64,000 bases of DNA from Lichenostomus cassidix (lineage: Eukaryota; Chordata; Aves; Passeriformes; Meliphagidae): NCBI GenBank assembly GCA_008360975.2, contig CM039194.1:7550426-7614425 (forward strand), in the 5' to 3' direction. A program made the translations under genes and the position numbers. Shown piece after piece: positions 41,001-53,927 of the stretch; the first letter of the stretch is position 1; each line of letters starts with the position of its first letter. The notes below the pieces were generated by a model that was not told the origin of the DNA, searched no databases, and saw only the letters and a program-made list of their open reading frames with translations.

Positions 41001-44000
41001 TAGGCTATCCAAATGGTGCATGAATTCCATTTTCCCATTTCCAGGGCCATCTGAAAGCTGATGCCTTGGAGTGCTTATCACACAAAGCTCTGAAGTGGGT
41101 AGTGCCAGGTGCGGGTATTGAAGGCTGGAATTATACATGTTCTCCTATATTTAACTGTAATTAAGCAGACACTTGAGTATCCGTTCATCCGGTTTGTGCT
41201 TTTTTAGGCTTTGCCACCATTCAGTAAACACATCATTTTAGCTCTATTCCTCACATAAGGTATGTGCTTGAGAGTGATTAAAAATGTTAAGCTGTGCAAG
41301 GTAGACTTCACATTATTCTTGCGGAAAATGTGTTTTGATGCCATTTCCATCCTGTCTCCCTCAGCCTCCTCTAAAAAGGTAAAAAATAAAAAGAAAAAAA
41401 AACTTGTTTTAGGAGAGTATGTTCCTCACTGGGAAAGGGAAGAAAGCAGAACAAAACGTGCAGCACACTGGAGAGTTGCAAACTTGTTCTCAGCTTTTGC
41501 AGACACTATCCTAATGAACCTTTTACTTGGAGATCTGTGATGTAAATAAGAATCTGCTATGGTCCTGCTAATAGCATCATGTTCCATGTTTCAGTTACCT
41601 GTTTATGCTCTGAGGCTTTGGAAAAACAAACAAATAAATGCTTGAGCAGTGCAATGTCCAAAGCCTGGGTTAGGGCAGGAGAAGGTCTCCTGGCTGTGTC
41701 AGCCACTGCAGAATATCACAGCTACACTTGCATGGTAGCCCTGCGTTCAGGGAAGACTGCCTTGGGTATCTGGCTGCTTGTTTTCACAAAATTGAACTTA
41801 TTTGATTCAAAATTTCTTGCTGGGGAAAGAAAAGGCAAATTATGAGCAGGCTGATAACTTCACGTTTCTCTTTGCATCCAGACTACAGAGGAATATGTTA
41901 CCTACAGCATAATCTTGCAGATCAGAGCAGCAGAGCTGGTTTTACTCTCTCCTATAATTGTTACGAGGAGTCTCTGCCCCTGGCCTCTGGTTCTTGTAAT
42001 AATTAGGGCATCTGGTTGTTTTAATGCTGGCAGCCCCAAAGCACATCTAGGGAATGACAAAAATTTTCACTGTGCTACAGACAGGGAAAATTCTCCAGCA
42101 AGAAAGGAATCATGTATGTTATGCTGTCCATTCAGCCACAATGTATTATTGAGATCTGTATTCTGGTCTAGTGCTTCAACACTATTGTCATATAATTATA
42201 GCCCAGTCTGCTTTAGGTTTCATTCAGGTTTCAGGTTATGTTCAGATTTTTTTTTTCCTTCACTTGTTTATCCTACTGGCCTCCTCAGAGCCTTTGGAGT
42301 TGTACTTGAGCAAGGGGAGAAGTACTGGTGCTCAAACTCCCGCATTACTTATTTTTTCTCCAAGAGTGTATTTCTGCCACAGGCAGTCCTGTGAAGCAGA
42401 TTACTTGATTTCCTATTTTGCAGGAGCTGTAATAATGAGGCAAGCAGACCTGTCCAACATGGAGCATCTTCAATCCCAACCAATAGGTGAAGCTGAGGAG
42501 ATTTATTGGACAGAAATACTGCCTTCCTGCCATTAATAAAATGAAAGGTTTTGGGTAGTGCTGCACAGTTATTTCTCTGTGTGGATTTATGAGGGCATTC
42601 GGGGAGAGCTGTTTTTCTTCTCCAAGTTCCCTTTCCCATGCAGTGAGTGATGGTTGTGCCGTGCTGGCTGCGAGGAGAGCAGAGAGCAAACAGTCCATAA
42701 ATGTAACTACCTTCAGGAGAGCTCCTGGAGCACAGCAAAGTGCTCTAATGGAGGAGCAGGCAGGCTGGGCAGGCTGTAAAATAAATGCATTGCTACTTAA
42801 AGAGTTGTCTTCACTCTGTTTATACCTCACTTGCTGCCTGATACAGAGAGAGTGGAAATATTTTCAGTAGAGGTATCTCAGTCTTAGGCAGCTCTGCTCA
42901 TCTTCAGCATGCCCTGTCAGTCACCTCCTGCCTCTGTGCCTGTCCTAGTAATCACTGCACAGAGAAAAAAACCTGACTTTGGGCTTGGAACAGCTCCTAA
43001 ACTTATAAAAGTCATGTATCTAATTCTACCTCTGCCTTGCATACTGTATAAAAGGAAGGATTCTTACTATGTTTAGTTTGTTTCTTAACACTGTATAGCT
43101 CAGAGGAAGTTTGTTTAGTTTCTATGGTTCAAGAAGGGCACCTTCTAGGTCCACTAAGAAAGAAAAGGAGTGTTTGTAACAAATTTATGTTCAAAATCTA
43201 ATCTAGTAGAAAAGTGTATTTTTTTTCATTAAAATCTGTAGATTCTTCCGCTAAGGGCAACATGATAAATATATTGTTTGCGCTAACACATTTCTCATAA
43301 ACGGCACTGACCTACTTTAGTGCTGTTAGATGTGTAATTGAAGTAAAATAATATGTTAATCTTCCTTTAAATGTGGGAGTAGCCTGCAAAGCTAAAACAT
43401 GTAAACATAGTAAAATAAAAGAGGAAATAGAGCCCTGAATCCACATTGTCTGTCAGCTGTTTGCCTTTAAAGTATTGTGCTGTTAAAATTATAGCTGTGA
43501 ATTTGCCAGGCTCTGTGACTTGTAAAATACTCACCTGATGTGGGTCAACCCAACATATTCTTCACAATTCTACATTTTTACAAGCAAACAGTTTTGTGTA
43601 AAATCCTGCTGGGATGGAGTCTAAAACTGAGACAGTTGTTCCTGAATTTTTGTCCTTGCTGTGACATTTGCAGTCATTTTTATATTTGCAAAATGGGTGG
43701 TTCATTTACATCATCAGCTCTTTACAATGACCACCTGGTTAATGATTGCAAAACAGACAGAGGGCTTTAAAATAAGTGGTAAACTATTTCTTACCCTGCT
43801 CTTATATTGATTAGAGACAGAATCATTTGATAGGGCATAATTTAATATTTGAGCACTCTGTGTGGTTTTTGATGCTGTCACTAATTTCCAGTTCAGTTGT
43901 GTCCTGGGTGATTAGCTGGGGTTGTGCAGCCTCCCTGGCTTGCCTCTGCACTGAAAAATCTCTAAAATGCATTTATTTTTCTAACTTTAGTATCTGGGCT

Positions 44001-47000
44001 GCTATTCCTTGGGTAACAACCTATATGCAGCATGCTGTGTGACAGACCTTGAGGAGAACCACCTCATGTTGTACCACTAATCCCAAGAAATGGTCTTTGC
44101 CTGTCAGCAAAAGGTGGAACTTCCCATAAAATAGTCTTGAAATTGTTTTTGTTCCTTTCAAATTTCTGTAGGAAATCACCCTGCTTTGCCTATATATACC
44201 TGTATTTTCTGTGATTAAGGAAAACGTGCTTTAGGAGAGATTCCTGCTTTATTTCTTGGTGCATCAAGGTCCATCAAGCATCCTGTTCATAACAGGATGG
44301 CTAGTGTGGCAATAAGAAAGTCTTGATGAGTGTTAGCAGGAAATCAGTCTATGCATTCTCATGCCTCAGATAGCTACAAAACAAGGAACATCAACAGTCC
44401 ATTTTTAAAAACAGCTCACTTTTCTCTTGCCAGTGGAAGCACAGCTCCTTGGTAAGGATGTCACAACCAGCCCTTGTGAGCAAGGTTCCTAGAGTGTATG
44501 CGCTGCTTTTCGTGCCAGTGTTCCATAAGAAAGCTGCTCACATATTACAGAAATGTTAGATTGTTGTGTAATGGCAAGGCTGACCAATGTGACCTGTGGG
44601 GTTTGTCCAAGGGGAACTTCTGAAAATAATTTCTTTTGTAGAATTCACATGGTGCAGTAACAAACCGTATCTTGAGGCGCTGCAGTGCACTGATGAATGA
44701 AAAGATGGTGTACTGGGCACAGAAATAGATGATTTTGCCGAGAGACTTTGTCTTCTAACTGCTAAGAAAAGCAGTAAAACCACCGTGCAGTGACTTCTAG
44801 TTCAGACAGGTGTAATAGTAACTCCAGATTGCTGTGGTTATCTCATAACCTTCACCCACTCAAGCAGTGATGGCAGTTAATGTTACTGCAAGGACACTGC
44901 AAATGTCACACCTTTATTCCAGGCACTGTAACTCCCAGCACCCTGTGGTATGTATAAGTTCACTGTGTGCTCATGTAATGAGAAAGGACAGAGACATCAA
45001 CACCCAAAACACTCAAGTTAGAGAAAATAATTAAGGAATAGAAAGGGTGAATGAGCACAATTTAAGTGTTTGAATCTGCCTCTGAATTTAGAGGAAAAGA
45101 AGTTCCACTGTTTACAGCAAGTCAACTGAGCTTACATAAGATAAATAACAAATAAGTAAAATTCCAGGAAGTTAGACTGACAGCTTCCCAGACTCATAGT
45201 ACTACCTATTCAAAGCAAAGCTGTAAAACAATTATGGTTTCCATCATCCACTTCAGGGTTACAGCTAACCCAACTCAGTTAATAGCTGCAGAAGATGACT
45301 GAGTCAAGTGCCACGTGTAACAGCAGGTTGTAATCAACTTCAGCATGAAGATACAAATTATAATCCAGTCCTTTTAAAGCAAGAGAAGTCAGCTTGAAGT
45401 CACTGTAGAAACGTACAAGTAGACTGCTCTGACAGAATCACAACCCTTGGCAGTGCTACAGGAGCTCTTTCACACACTCTGGACCAGTTGTAACACTTCA
45501 GAATTTGTTAGGAAATCTTGGCCCAAGTCTCTCTCATGTCAGCACTATAAGCAAGAAGAGGGTGATAAGGCCTTTTTTCCCTTGACTCAAGAAAAGACTC
45601 ATGACCTGATACAATTTGAGTGGAAACTACTGTATGTAAAAAGTCAGCCTGTAAGGGAAGTCATTTATACATCAGACTCAAAGAGCAGTTATGTTATTAA
45701 TGCTTTTTGTTGTGTTTGACTTTGAATCAGTCATCTAGTTTTGATTATAAAGAAATGAATGTACTTTAAAAAACCAGTCTTTTAGTTTGCATCAGAAATC
45801 AGTCACCCTCAAACTTTAAAGGCAAGCAAAAAATATTTGCTATTTTTGTTCAAACAAACCTTGGCTACAAATCGTCAGAGTGATTGCATGCTTCATGTTC
45901 TGCTCTTTAATTACATACTAATTAAAGCCTGAAATTTGTGCCAGTGTTTATGATAGTATAAAGTTCTGCAACCAAACAAATAGCTCTCCCAACAGAAGAA
46001 AAAAACAAGTTTTCATGAGTTAGAATTTAAAGTCTTACATTTTACAAATTAAGAGAATAATAGCAGAAAAGGTGTTTGGGTTGGTTTTTTTGGGTTTCAT
46101 TCATTTAATGCAAATCTTCAAAATGTTTTCACAGTCTGATACTTATCATTCTGCTTTAAAGACATATTTCAGACTTGAGCAATCTTAAGCAGAATTAAAA
46201 TTTTCTCATTTCCATTGGTTAAGTAGTAAGTAACAACACAGATTATGAAAATATTGACTCTGATGTTGCAACCAGATGTAAGTGAAGATCAGGTTTGGAA
46301 TTAGATTTATTACATTCCTTTTGGGTTCAGCCTTAACATTTGCTCTTCTGGTATCACTTGGATTCCCTTCTGCCTCTCATTTCTGGGATCAGTCAACTGA
46401 TTGCTCATTGTCATGATTATTTTGCATTCACAAAAATGACTGCACGAGTCATTTGTTGCAAAGCAATGAAAAAGCAAGCCTAGGGAATCTTCAGGAGGAC
46501 AGAGGCATGGATTTGTTTTCTATCTTAAGGTTGCTACCTACCTGGATGTTTCAGACTAAAAATAAAAATTTGCCAATGCTCACTCTTCATTTCCTTATCA
46601 GATATTTTATTACAAACTTTACTAGAAGCACAGAGCTTGAACATAGATTGGGAGAGGAAGTTTGAACTTGCCAGAGATTCTGACAAGGAAGTGTCTGTAG
46701 CCAGCCGGAGGAGATGCTCAGTTGGGATAACAGTCTGTCAAGCCTGAAATAGTCACAGCATGGAGCATTTGCTTCCTGTCAGCCCTTTTTTTTCTTGGCC
46801 TAGCCTAATTTTATAAAATAACTACACTGCTGAATAACAAAGAGGTGCTTAATCGGGTCTGGTCCAGTTCTGCTTCTTTGTTCTGGTATTTACATATCAT
46901 TCCTATGTTCTCTAAATGCAGCCTGAGTGAATGGACTAAAATAATTTTTCTGAAATTTTTCTAGATCTCAGTTTTTTAGTGTGCTTTTGAGTTTCTGCTT

Positions 47001-50000
47001 ATGCTGCCTCAGTGCAGTACATCTGATATTCTGCAAAGACATAGATTCTGACGTGACTGGGTTAATTTCTCTTGCTTCAATTACGTATTTTTCTATGGGG
47101 ATAAGATGTGACGTTTTCCAAAATTACTTAATAATCCCTGTTTCCTTGCAGAAGGTCTGACTTGAGTCACCTTGCAGTACAAACATAAGCTTTTTCTGTC
47201 TTCATGGAGCATTGCCTGTAGGCCACTTCACTCTGATTTCTTGCTTTGGAAAGAGGCAGAATAGTCGGACTAGTTTTAGGCACCTGCAGTAATTTGCAGG
47301 GTGAGTGGATCAGCATTTACCCCTGACCCTGTCCTCTCCCACCTCCCCCTGTCACTGCTGCCTGTCTAGTGACTCATTTTCTCTGGAACAAGGTGACATT
47401 TCCTAAGGTTAATGTTACAGCTCTGTGACCTGACAGATGGAGGAGCAAGATCACAGAGGAAATGAGATACGGATAGCATAAGGTAGTTAGAAACCTTTCT
47501 AGGAAGACTAGCCTTGACTGGTCATACTGTAAATTTTGGTCTTTTATATTTTATTAACATGGGTTTGGGGAGAAACACCCTGTCAACAAATGAACTTTTG
47601 TGTTATACTCTTTTGTGGTCTTATAGTTGCTATTGTATCATGCTATTTTGTCTATCTAGTTTATTTAAATGCAAAAATGTGTATCCCAGTTACTCCAGCC
47701 TGGGAGAGGATGGCAGTATAGGAGGAGAGATAGGATTGATGGCAATTTTACTAATGTTTTCAAAAGGGAATTAATGCTTCCAAGGAGCATTTCACAAGTA
47801 CATGTTATTACACATTTTATGCCCAGATTCTTATATAGAAATTTTTGGTGGTGTTCAAGGCCAAGGAAACCTGTGAGCAGGAAGGGGAGATGAGTTGCCT
47901 GTGTCCAGTTCGCCCTGTATCCAGTTTGCCCTGTCCATCCTCCAGGAGCTGACATGCTCCTCTCAGGTCTCCAGCTGTTCTCCATGTGCTACACAATTGC
48001 CAGGAGTGCATTTCTGGCCTGAAGAGATTTTCTTGTCATTCTTTCCAAAATGCCTGAAAATAATTGCTTGAGATAGAAGCAAGTTTCTGCTGTGCACACA
48101 TTGTGCACACCTGTGTCACCAGCCCAGGTGTCACTGGACATTTCTCCAACAATGCTGTGTGATTAGGTCCTGATTAAGCTTTCCCTTGATCTTTGATTGA
48201 CATGGAGCTGTGCCCTAGTGAATTGGCAGTCTTTTTAGCCTCTCTGTTTTTTCTTTCCATTTTGTATAAATAAGTAACTATTCTCTTTGAGGCACTTTAA
48301 TATTCTGATTTGGAGAACTGAAATTAGAGTCAGCACATTCTGACAAAAACATAGTTGCATAAAAGGTTTTTACATATAAAGGATCTTCTGGTCAGTTTCC
48401 AGTTTATTTTCATTTTTTTCTGCTTCCTTTTGGAATTTTTCAGCATTGCTGAGTTCCCACATGAACATCTGCAACATAATTTTCATCCTAAGTGCTTTAT
48501 AATCATACACGCTATAAATATTAGATTGTCTTTTAGAGGCCACTTCACTTTGATTTTGAATATTAAGTGGAACAAACAAAAAAAATTATTATTCAGACAA
48601 TTGCTCTAATTTTGGTGTCCTCATTTCTGGGCTAAAATGCAACTACATTCTGCTATTGCTGGAGTTTGAAATACATGGTCTTGTAATTAAGTAGTGTGCA
48701 GGACCACTCAGAGAGCTGGAGACAGAGGCATACATTGGATAACAGGTATTGGTTTCTTTTCCACTGGCAAACTCAAAGGACTTCTGAATAGATGAGAGCA
48801 CAAGGGAGCATTTCCCCATCCTGCAGCAGAGAATGCTTCTCATGTGATTTATTCAGAAAAACAAGAGACAGCTGTGCAAAATGCCCCACCCAGGCACAGA
48901 TACTGGGCTGGATGTGTGTATTTGCAGTTAACCAAGTGAACCTTTTCTGATTAAATGGGCTTCCAGTACAGTGAGTCTGAAATTTGCCTGACCCTAACCT
49001 TGACTTGCCCCCTGATCTGTCTCTCTGTGCTTTCTTTTTCCCCAGGATCTGGGGGGAGATGGCTCCTCACAGTGCTTTACTGGAGGCCACCTGGGTTGTA
49101 TCTACCCTGGAGGTTACTTTGCTCAAGCTGAGTTCCTGTAGTTGTGTTTAATTGACATTTAGGAGGACTTAGTGCAGTCTGCTACTCCACTGCTGGTTTT
49201 AGAATGTTTTGGGCCTAAAAAGAAAATAACTGGGCTCAAAATTTCTTAATACTTTTAAAATGCTAAAAGATGGATTTTTCCCAGCCGTGGAGAGATGGTA
49301 AGGATTGTAGAACCCTGATGGTGATGGTTGCTGCAGTTTTCTCTGATTATTGGTGTCTTACGTGTTTTTATTGATAAGGCAGTTTCCCCAGAGGCAGAAC
49401 TCTATCAAGAAGCAGAGGTGAGCTGGTGATTAATGCCATGTCAGCTGAATGAGTGAGAGGCACTGTTGCACACCCATCTTTTCATTTCCTTATCTGGGTT
49501 TCTTTTTCTGATAACCAGGTTATGGAAAGAATGGAGACGAAGATTTCTAGAGCTCAGGAAGGAGTAGGGTCTAGAATGTGTTTACTTTTTCTCTATGAAT
49601 TACCCTTTGTTCTATTAGGAAAGAAAGAATTGAATGTTTGCCTGTATTTGAGACCTTTCAGGAAGGCTGTTAGCAAAGGTCAGTGGTATAGGTTGTATAG
49701 ACAGGGTTTTTTAAGCCTATGTATGTTCATGTGGCACAGATTTTTTTTTAAAATATTTTTTAAATGAACTGTAAGAGATCCTATATTATGGCTCTTTTGT
49801 TTCAAATTTTTTGTTTCTGATTTCAGAAAGCATCTGTATTTAGGACAGTACCTTCATGTGCAGCTTCAAAACAACATCCATGCCAAGATGTGCAGTTCTG
49901 ACTATTTCTTAAAATGGCCACTTCTGCACTGGCCTGAGCCTGCTGTCTTCTGTCTGCAACTTTGTTTACTTATTTGAAAATATACATTCACATAAAACAT

Positions 50001-53000
50001 TTTTAGGAATTCACTGCCAACATCCGGCAGCAAGAAAAGCCACAGGAAAAGTCATGAAAACCACAGCCCTGGCTGCCATTTCCATCCAATGTCTCCAATT
50101 AACACTTTGCCATTTTAGCTTTGTAAGGGCTCTGTGCAAGTGTCATTTCCCAGTGTCTCCTCAGCTGAAGATGTGAGCAGGACAAATGCAATCCCTGCGT
50201 TGGAAGGTGGCAGAAACTGCCTCTGCCTACACTTGTGAAAAGTACAGTGGGCCCAAATGTAATAATAGCCCACTCCAGAGCTTGGGCGTGCTGGCAGCAG
50301 TGATATTCCTTGCAGCGAGCCAGATAATTTTAGTCTAACTCTATTTAAATGAGCACACAATGTGGGAGACCAGAGCGAGCTCCTTATTCACAGAGTGAAG
50401 CTAAACACAGCATCCAGCATTACTGTTTGCAAGCTGGAAACTTCCTTCTTGAATAATATCTGATAATCATCCTTGTCTGCATGACCTGTATGTCAGCATA
50501 TGCTGAGAGCACATCTATTTTGAAACCAGTCTTAATAACACAGCTGCAGCCCTGCAGCAGGGAGAGCTGCCTGAGCATGCCTTCAAACTGCTCAGCTCCA
50601 GCAAACTCCTGCATCAGGCACTGAAATCTGCTCTGTGCTAGGGAAAGAGCCTTATAATTAACCTATTATTTTGAGATTTTTGGGTTTATTCCCCGAGGAA
50701 AGAGCATCTAGTCAAGACATGAAAAACATGTCAATCTAACACAGTAATAGAAGAGTGAAGCCCTGTGGTCTAATGACGTATTAGATTTATGAAAAGCATT
50801 TTTCTGTTTATCCCCCACAAAAACAAACTTGCACTCAAACCCATTATATAATTGTTAATCCATAAAACATTTCTCTTGTCAGTTGAATGACAACAGTTTG
50901 CACTGACCACCTTTTTTTTGAATGAAGTAGTTTTTTGGAGCTGTCTTTTAGCTCTAGCAACTTTCTTTCATACTGCAAGTATTATAGCTCAACTATCAAG
51001 TGCTACAGGATAATTTGAGGCTGTGGTCTGTATCCTGCTAATCAGTTTAACTGCCTTCCTCATTCTCCCCAGTCTCCTTTCCTTTTTTCCATTAGTCTTA
51101 ACTACACTATATCTTCTCTGAACTGTGACTGAGGAGGAATTTCTATATAGTATCACCAAAAAGTGAAAGAGCTTTCTAGCAGATAATTGCAAAGCAGATA
51201 AAGAAGCTTGTGGCTGAAATTTCTATAATACTCAGATCACTTGGTAATGTTTATCTCCCTGCTCCAACCTTCCCCAGATGGCTCTTTTGAATGGCTGCTG
51301 CATCATCCGTATAGGGCAACAAGAAGAAACGTTGCTTCTGCTTTCAATTAGGAAATAAAATAAAAAATTTGGAATAATGGCATTAAGTCTTAGAGGACAT
51401 TTGTGTTGTTTGATGGCTTCTTGCTTTACAGGCAACGTAGAAGTGAAAATATCAGGTCAAAACTTAGAGTCATGTACTCAATTGCAGTTTTTGATGAGGC
51501 ACACACCTGCATTCAAGTGCTACCACTGCATTTTTTCACGGTACTGATTTTCAAAAATAAGCTCCACCCTGTCTGAAATTTTGCCCTGAAGTTCCAAAAA
51601 GCCATCCTTTGAAAATAAGGTGCAGACTTTGCGTTTCTTTGATAGCTCTGAAAGTGACTGTTTTGTATCTCTGCCTTCTGAATTTGTTTTTACATATGCC
51701 TATGAGCAGGAATGTTTTTCTTTTAATGTGGATCCCTTTAATAAACAGCTCATGATTGTGTAAAACTTTTTATGCATATGCAGGAGAGACAGGATTCCTT
51801 TCTCCAGCCTGGATGCAGAAATCTGCAGCTAAGCATGTTGTTTGGCAGGAATGAGGCACTTCAAAAGAGAGAAAATAATTTTCTTGTTGGTGACTTTCTG
51901 GTAGCTTTCTCTTACTGTTAACAGTACCTTTTTTGTATACAAAGGTCTTAAAAAAGGAGCATTTGAAAAAAAATACTTGAAAAGTCTATGTCACAACCCC
52001 TCCTTGTTAACAGCATCACCATAGCTCTCTAATGTAATCTGTTTCTATCATATAAGGTGGAGTTTTCTCTAGTATTGGACGAGATGCAGCAATCACAGGG
52101 AGAACACTAATTATATAGGCTAACTGTGATAAATTGAGAAGGGCTCTTTCCACTGTTGACACAAGGATGCAAAAGGAAAACACCACCAGTGGTCTGTTGT
52201 AGCATCCCTTTGCCAATAAAGGAAAATATTTTCCAAATACTTTTTGCTGGCTAGCAGTTGCAGTACTCACAAATAAAAGATCAACTCAAAGCATTTGGGG
52301 ATAAAAATGCCAAATTTTATCTACTGCATGCTGGGGTCAATAGTGCTATCTTCTTTCTTGTTTCTAAGTTCTTAAAAGGAAGTTCACAACTTGCATAAAA
52401 ATGCCTAGAACTTCCCCTTATAGTATGACATATATAAAATATTTTATAATATATAAACATTTTAAAATAAACAGAATAAATATATTTTAAAATAAACATA
52501 GCCCTGCCTGAGAAGGCTTGAGCCAGGTAAGTATAAGGTAGTTCAACTGTGTTATGCAGATCTATCTGTACATGTAATCCACACTTGGAAAGAACTTGCC
52601 ACTGGGATTCCCTTTGTCTCTGCCAGCCCAGTGTGCCTTTCAGCTCTTCTAACAAAAGGAATAAATAATTATCCTGTTCCTCTCTTGTTTCCAAATGTGT
52701 TCACATGCTCTGGATGATTTAGGTTATGGATAAAGGCAAGGCCTACCTGTGAAAGTTGATCACAGTGCAGGCTAAATCATGAGCACAGTGACTTCACAGA
52801 TGTTTAGGACAAAAATGTAGCAAAATCCAACCAAAAATGAAAGTTTCATTCATTGATTAAATACAGGAAGAAAATAAAAGAGGCTTTCAAAACATGAACG
52901 GTGGCCTTAGTTTTTATAAGGTAGAGTTAACAACTGTTTATTGAAGTGAATAGATTGCTGTTGTGTTTATTTCATATGCAAAATCCCCTGTAGGAGACAG

Positions 53001-53396
53001 GGCTGCCAATAGCTTTTCACAAACAGGAGCTGCTTTTTTTTTTTTTTCAGGGTACCATTACAAAACTGTTAAGCAAGAAGTGTCTCCAGGAATAGCACAA
53101 TGCACTCTTTTTAGTTAATACAAGTTGGATGTTTTAATCCATATGCAAATGGCAAAGAAAAAATTGTTTCATTCCATTGTTCCTCTGAGTTGCCTGATGA
53201 CACAAGTCACCAAACGGCACCCCAGACCCTACAGAAAGAGTGTGCCAGTGCTCCTTTTGTTGCAAAGAAATTCTCATTTTTCAAAGCTTCCCGATGACAT
53301 TGTGAATGGTACCATTTTAATTTACAGTGTATGGTTCGCTTCATTCTTCCATCAAATCTCAGAAATCTTGAAAACTTTCTGGGACATCCTTTCTTC
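41001..53396. other. Non-coding DNA, no gene recognised
   Basis: AT-rich with scattered open frames below 165 codons. It includes a small hairpin near 44279-44299 (9-bp arms CATCCTGTT and AACAGGATG). At about 52433-52500 an AT-rich tract contains two copies of TTTTAAAATAAACA. A T14 run at 53034-53047 is followed directly by CAG. No coding exon or RNA gene is recognised. It is probably the intergenic region or the 5' untranslated introns upstream of ATP10B. Confidence 0.55.
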
Positions 53397-53927
53397 CATA
53401 GTGTCCTAGGTTGCAATATAGATGTAGTTAAGTATTCTATTACCACCAGCTGTGGGCCGTTAGCTGCTATCACCTGCTAAAGACCCACTCCGGATGACAG
53501 GCAATGGGCCATCCGTTAGCTATTATCAGCTGCTAATGACCCACCCCACATGACAGGCAATGGGCCATCAGGGACCCACCGTGTGACTCATGGACTTATC
53601 TCATCCCATTGTGAGATGCTCTGCCGAGGAGGGAGGAGCCAGGTGTTCCCACCTGGATATAACCTGGCCTTGGAACTGCCTGAGCTGGCCCTGTCTACTG
53701 GGTTCCCAGAGGACGAGAGCTACACTGGATCTTCAGCTGGAGACTAGACCTTCACAGGATCACCACTTCAACTGGACTACTTCAGTTGGACTGCTACTAC
53801 CACCCTAACAGGGTGTTAGGTTGTATCTGACTTTGTCAGTGCTTTTCCTTGTATTATTTCACTTATTTTTACTTTCAGTCTTGACTTGTGATCTCCCACT
53901 GGTTTGTTTTCAAACCAATACACATAG
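53397..53927 (+). mobile_element. Solo LTR with 5-bp target duplication CATAG
   Basis: The LTR spans 53402-53922 (521 bp), starts TGTCCTAGG and ends AATACA. It is flanked by CATAG on both sides (53397-53401 and 53923-53927). The ends and duplication show integrase-mediated insertion, and 5 bp suits an ERVL-type element. A TATAA motif at 53658-53662 suggests transcription on the + strand. The 5' third carries a tandem duplication: units at 53454-53505 and 53506-53561 both end TGACAGGCAAT, and a partial third unit starts at 53562. The intact duplication suggests a fairly young insertion. No internal viral genes are present. Confidence 0.85.

Noticed and set aside
42345..42830. 161-codon minus-strand open frame, overlapped by a 159-codon + strand frame at 41915-42394
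   Set aside because: Competing open frames in several phases and no protein features; consistent with chance.
53034..53050. T14-CAG that looks like a strong 3' splice site
   Set aside because: No coding frame follows. It could mark a non-coding 5' exon, but nothing else in the sequence supports that, and T-runs are common here.
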